NCBI RefSeq assembly: GCF_023952475.1
Contig: NZ_JALHRX010000008.1
Location: 62,001-126,000, forward strand
Length of the DNA stretch: 64,000 nucleotides
Origin: Cupriavidus sp. WGlv3
Lineage (GTDB): Bacteria > Pseudomonadota > Gammaproteobacteria > Burkholderiales > Burkholderiaceae
Direction of reading: 5' to 3'
The notes under the pieces: generated by a model
The model's database searches: none
Told to the model about the DNA's origin: nothing
Seen by the model: the letters and a program-made list of their open reading frames with translations, nothing else
Position numbers and translations under genes: made by a program
In this document: piece by piece, positions 61,179 through 64,000 of the stretch
Layout: the number at the start of each line of letters is the position of its first letter
Numbering within the stretch: position 1 is the stretch's first letter

Positions 61179-62206
61179 GCCGCCTGCTCGCCTTTGGTGG
61201 CCTGGTCCGCGCTGGCTTGCGCCTGGACCACGGTGACGGCGATCACATGGAACACGTCGTCGGCGCTGCAGCCGCGCGAGAGATCGTTGGCCGGCTTGTT
61301 CAGTCCCTGCAGCATCGGGCCGATGGCCTTGGCGCCGCCGACGCGCTCGGCCAGCTTGTAGCCGATGTTGCCGGCCTCCAGGCTGGGGAACACCAGCACG
61401 TTGGCGTGGCCATTCACCTGCGAATGCGCGACCTTGCGCGCGGCGATCTCGGCGACGATGGCGGCATCGAGCTGCACGTCGCCGTCGATGGCCAGGCCGG
61501 GGCGCTGCGCGCGTACGCGCTCGGTCGCGGCCACGACCTTGTCGACCGCGGCGTGGTGGGCGCTGCCGCTGGTCGAGAACGACAGCATCGCCACGCGCGG
61601 CTCGTCGTTCAGCAGGGCGCGCGCGCTGTCGGCGGCGGCCATGGCGATATCGGCCAGGGCCTCGGCATCCGGGTCGACCACCAGTCCGCAGTCAGAGAAG
61701 ATCAGCCCGCCCTTTAGCGTGTGGAACGGCTCGCACAGCATCATCAGGAAGAAGCTCGACACCAGCCGGAAGCCCGGCGCCAATCCGATCAGCTGGATCG
61801 CGTTGCGCACGACGTCGGCGGTGGTGTGGGCGGCGCCTGCGACCGAGCCGTCGGCATGGCCCAGGCGCACCATCAGGTTGGCGAAGCACAACGGATCCAG
61901 CACGGCGCGCTTGGCTTCGTCGAGCGTCATGCCCTTTTTCTGGCGCAACGCGAAGAGCTGCTGCGCGAACGAGGGCGTCAGCGCCGAGGTGGCGGGATCG
62001 ATCCGCGTCATGCCGTCCAGCCCGATGCCGTGGATGGCAGCGGCGGCGCTGATCTGGCGCGCGTCGCCAACCAGCACGATGCGCGCGATGCCTTCCTGCG
62101 TGGCGCGTTGCGCGGCCTGCAGGATGCGCGGGTCATCGGCCTCGCACAGCACGATGCGGCGAGGCGCGGCACGGGCGCGGTCGATGATGCGGAGGATGGG
62201 TTTCAT
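61175..62206 (-). CDS. pta: Phosphate acetyltransferase
   Basis: This 343-residue protein consists only of the catalytic PTA domain, without the long N-terminal DRTGG region of E. coli Pta. Landmarks are RIVLCEADDPRILQAA, DGSVAGAAHTTADVVRNAIQ, and NVLVFPSLEAGNIGYKLAERVGG. It converts acetyl phosphate from Xsc to acetyl-CoA, as in known sulfonate operons. It lies 128 bp after xsc (that gap holds a short palindromic repeat) and overlaps the exporter gene. Confidence 0.94.
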   Translation of the reverse strand: MKPILRIIDRARAAPRRIVLCEADDPRILQAAQRATQEGIARIVLVGDARQISAAAAIHGIGLDGMTRIDPATSALTPSFAQQLFALRQKKGMTLDEAKRAVLDPLCFANLMVRLGHADGSVAGAAHTTADVVRNAIQLIGLAPGFRLVSSFFLMMLCEPFHTLKGGLIFSDCGLVVDPDAEALADIAMAAADSARALLNDEPRVAMLSFSTSGSAHHAAVDKVVAATERVRAQRPGLAIDGDVQLDAAIVAEIAARKVAHSQVNGHANVLVFPSLEAGNIGYKLAERVGGAKAIGPMLQGLNKPANDLSRGCSADDVFHVIAVTVVQAQASADQATKGEQAA

Positions 62207-62269
62207 GATGGTTGGCTCGGTAAAACTGAAAAAAGGGCCAGCGTCCCACGCTATGCCCTTGGTGTTCTT

Positions 62270-62293
62270 CCCTCTCCTGCAAGCGGGAGAGGG
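62270..62293. repeat. Short copy of the GC-rich palindromic repeat
   Basis: CCCTCTCC (62270-62277) and GGGAGAGGG (62285-62293) around TGCAAGC form a near-perfect hairpin with the same arms as the element at 3341-3368. It lies between xsc and pta within one operon, where it could lower the downstream expression or protect the xsc message. The role is an inference. Confidence 0.8.
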
Positions 62294-62334
62294 AGTATGC
62301 CCATCGCAAGCGATGCGCCTGTGCAAGTTCGGAC

Positions 62335-64000
62335 TCAGACGTAGTCCTTGTACTTGTCCAGATAACGCACCGGCTTGGCCAGCGCATCGCGGCGGAACGG
62401 GTCGCCCAGTTCGCGCGTGCACATGATCTCGATGATGGTGGTCTTGCCGTGGTTCATCTGCAGGTCGATGGCGCGCTTCAGTGCCGGGCCCACGTCTTCC
62501 AGGCGATCCACCACGATGCCTTCCGCGCCCATCGCCTTGGCGATTTCGGCAAAGCTCTGGTTGTCGAGCTCGCCCGCGACGAAGCGGCGGTTGTAGAAGT
62601 CCACCTGGTTCTTCTTCTCCGCGCCCCACTGGCGGTTGTGGAACACCACCGCGGTCACCGGGATGTTGTGGCGCACGCAGGTCATGGTCTCCATCAGGCT
62701 CATGCCCCAGGCGCCGTCACCGGCGTACGACACGGCCGGGCGGTGCGGTGCCGCGACCTTGGCGCCGATGATGGTGGGGAAGGCGTAGCCGCAGTTGCCC
62801 CAGCTCATCGCCGCGAAGAAGCTGCGCGGCTTCTCGAAGCGCAGGTAGCTGTTGGCCACCGAGTTGATGTTGCCGATGTCGGTGGACACCATCACGTCCG
62901 CCGGCATGGCCTTTTCCAGCTCGCGCAGCACCTGGCGCGGATGCAGGTAGTGGCCGCCGGTGGGCGTGCGCTCGTTCTTCTGCTCTTCGATCATGTCGAG
63001 CGAGTACGGGTCGCGCTCGTGCGTCCAGTCGTCCAGCTCCTTCTCCCACGCTGCCTTCTCGTTGGCGATTTCGGTGGCGCGACCGTCGCGGGTCGCGTCA
63101 CAGGCGAGCGTGCGGCCGGCCAGGCGCTGGGTCAGCGCGATCGCGGCGGCCTTGGCGTCGCCGCAGATGCCGACCGAAATCTTCTTCACCAGGCCCAGCA
63201 TCTTGTGGTCGGCGTCGATCTGGATGATCTTGGCGGTCTTGGGCCAGTAGTCCATGCCGTGCTGCGGCAGCGTGCCGAACGGCCCCAGGCGCGAGCCCAG
63301 CGCCACCACCACGTCGGCGCGCGAGATCAGCTTCATCGCCGCCTTCGAGCCCTGGTAGCCCAGCGGGCCGCACCACAGCGGGTGGCTGGCGGGGAACGAA
63401 TCGTTGTGCAGATAGCTGTTGACCACCGGGGCGCCCAGGCGCTCGGCCAGCGCCTTGCATTCTTCGATGGCATCGGCCATCACCACGCCGCCACCCGAGA
63501 TGATCACCGGGAACTTGGCATTGGCCAGCAGCTCGGCCGCTTCATTCAGGCTCTGCTCGCCGCCGGGGCCGCGATCGAGGTTCTGCGGCTTGGGGATCTC
63601 GGCGGTGATCTTGCCGTAGAAGTGGTCGCGCGGGATGTTCAGCTGGGTCGGGCCCATTTCGGCCTTGGCGCGGTCGAAGCAGCGTGCGGTGAACTCCGCC
63701 ATGCGCGCCGGGTTGGTGACGTGGCCCTGGTACTTGGTGAACTCCTGGAACATCGGCAGCTGGTTGGCTTCCTGGAAGCCGCCCAGGCCGATGCCCATGG
63801 TGCCGGCTTCGGGGGTGACGATCACCACGGGGCTGTGGGCCCAGTAGGCGGCGGCGATCGAGGTCACGCAGTTGGAGATGCCGGGGCCGTTCTGACCGAT
63901 CACCACGCCGTGGCGGCCCGACACGCGGGCGTAGCCGTCGGCCATGTGGCCGGCGCCTTGCTCGTGCACCACCGGAATCAGGCGGATGCCGGCCGGCGCA
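62335..64000 (-). CDS. xsc: Sulfoacetaldehyde acetyltransferase Xsc (5' end outside window)
   Basis: Xsc is a thiamine-diphosphate enzyme that converts sulfoacetaldehyde and phosphate to acetyl phosphate and sulfite, the key step of taurine and related C2-sulfonate use. About 555 residues are present. The visible part begins just before VVHEQGAGHMADGYARV, which holds the glutamate that activates ThDP, and includes the ThDP site starting at GDGAWGMSLMETM with the motif asparagine in FHNRQWG. The frame is open to base 64000, so roughly the first 40 residues are missing. pta and a TSUP exporter follow. Confidence 0.95.
   Translation of the reverse strand, partial: APAGIRLIPVVHEQGAGHMADGYARVSGRHGVVIGQNGPGISNCVTSIAAAYWAHSPVVIVTPEAGTMGIGLGGFQEANQLPMFQEFTKYQGHVTNPARMAEFTARCFDRAKAEMGPTQLNIPRDHFYGKITAEIPKPQNLDRGPGGEQSLNEAAELLANAKFPVIISGGGVVMADAIEECKALAERLGAPVVNSYLHNDSFPASHPLWCGPLGYQGSKAAMKLISRADVVVALGSRLGPFGTLPQHGMDYWPKTAKIIQIDADHKMLGLVKKISVGICGDAKAAAIALTQRLAGRTLACDATRDGRATEIANEKAAWEKELDDWTHERDPYSLDMIEEQKNERTPTGGHYLHPRQVLRELEKAMPADVMVSTDIGNINSVANSYLRFEKPRSFFAAMSWGNCGYAFPTIIGAKVAAPHRPAVSYAGDGAWGMSLMETMTCVRHNIPVTAVVFHNRQWGAEKKNQVDFYNRRFVAGELDNQSFAEIAKAMGAEGIVVDRLEDVGPALKRAIDLQMNHGKTTIIEIMCTRELGDPFRRDALAKPVRYLDKYKDYV

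Noticed and set aside
1..64000. CRISPR array, prophage, integron or transfer island
   Set aside because: No regularly spaced repeats, integrase, transposase or tRNA-flanking repeats were seen; the direct and inverted repeats are REP-like or very short.

Overview
The window looks like chromosomal DNA of a high-GC betaproteobacterium, most likely Cupriavidus or a close relative. The reasons are two CoA-epoxide aromatic pathways side by side (box and paa), a Bug-type (TctC) solute receptor inside a CoA-catabolic operon, PaaN in place of the bifunctional PaaZ, and an xsc-pta-TSUP sulfonate operon of the kind known from C. necator. The genus is an inference from gene content. No rRNA, tRNA, CRISPR array, integrase or intact insertion sequence was seen, and gene packing is dense, with many ATGA stop/start overlaps.

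Layout. 1-4717: boxC-boxB-boxA (aerobic benzoyl-CoA epoxidation) behind three repeated operator-like boxes. 4911-15055: paaX, divergent paaABCDE-paaN-paaK (phenylacetyl-CoA epoxidation) with a perfect FNR-type box upstream of paaA, then a DUF485/sodium-solute symporter pair that may import the acid. 15094-19338: an EF-G-like GTPase with an altered guanine-recognition motif, and a divergent SDR/LysR pair. 19364-24765: a six-gene beta-oxidation-like operon (DUF35, thiolase, SDR, enoyl-CoA hydratase, TctC receptor, CoA transferase) of unknown substrate. 24998-30975: a LysR gene and a PaoABC-like molybdenum aldehyde oxidoreductase with a divergent AraC regulator. 31214-32288: a 23-residue membrane peptide and an SDR. 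32273-38488: a four-gene DNA-repair operon (PdeM nuclease, Lhr-like helicase, ATP-dependent ligase, ligase-associated exonuclease). 38671-43750: amine or gamma-aminobutyrate-type catabolism (APC permease, MocR regulator, NTF2-like protein, PuuB-like oxidase).

44086-60381 is the least explained part. It holds an IclR regulator, a CobS/CobT-like ATPase/vWA pair, two ferredoxins around an orphan 105-residue protein, a membrane transporter, a frameshifted TSUP permease, an ornithine cyclodeaminase-like protein, a heme-oxygenase-like diiron oxidase with all six expected metal ligands, an aldehyde dehydrogenase, a GlcG-like protein, a ferredoxin-reductase fusion, a GntR/FCD regulator, a 58-codon ORF, an amidase and an MFS transporter. 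Several of these units share a promoter design: a TTG-type -35, a 16-bp spacer, a TATAGT -10, and a GTATAC core overlapping the -10. Two of them carry an identical 15-mer. I read this as one GntR-controlled catabolic regulon built around the diiron oxidase, and it is my candidate for an undescribed system.

60408-64000: the xsc-pta-TSUP operon (sulfoacetaldehyde to acetyl phosphate and sulfite, acetyl-CoA, and probable sulfite export). xsc runs off the right edge. A GC-rich palindromic repeat occurs in two long copies (4752-4892, 12863-12998) and two short ones (3341-3368, 62270-62293).
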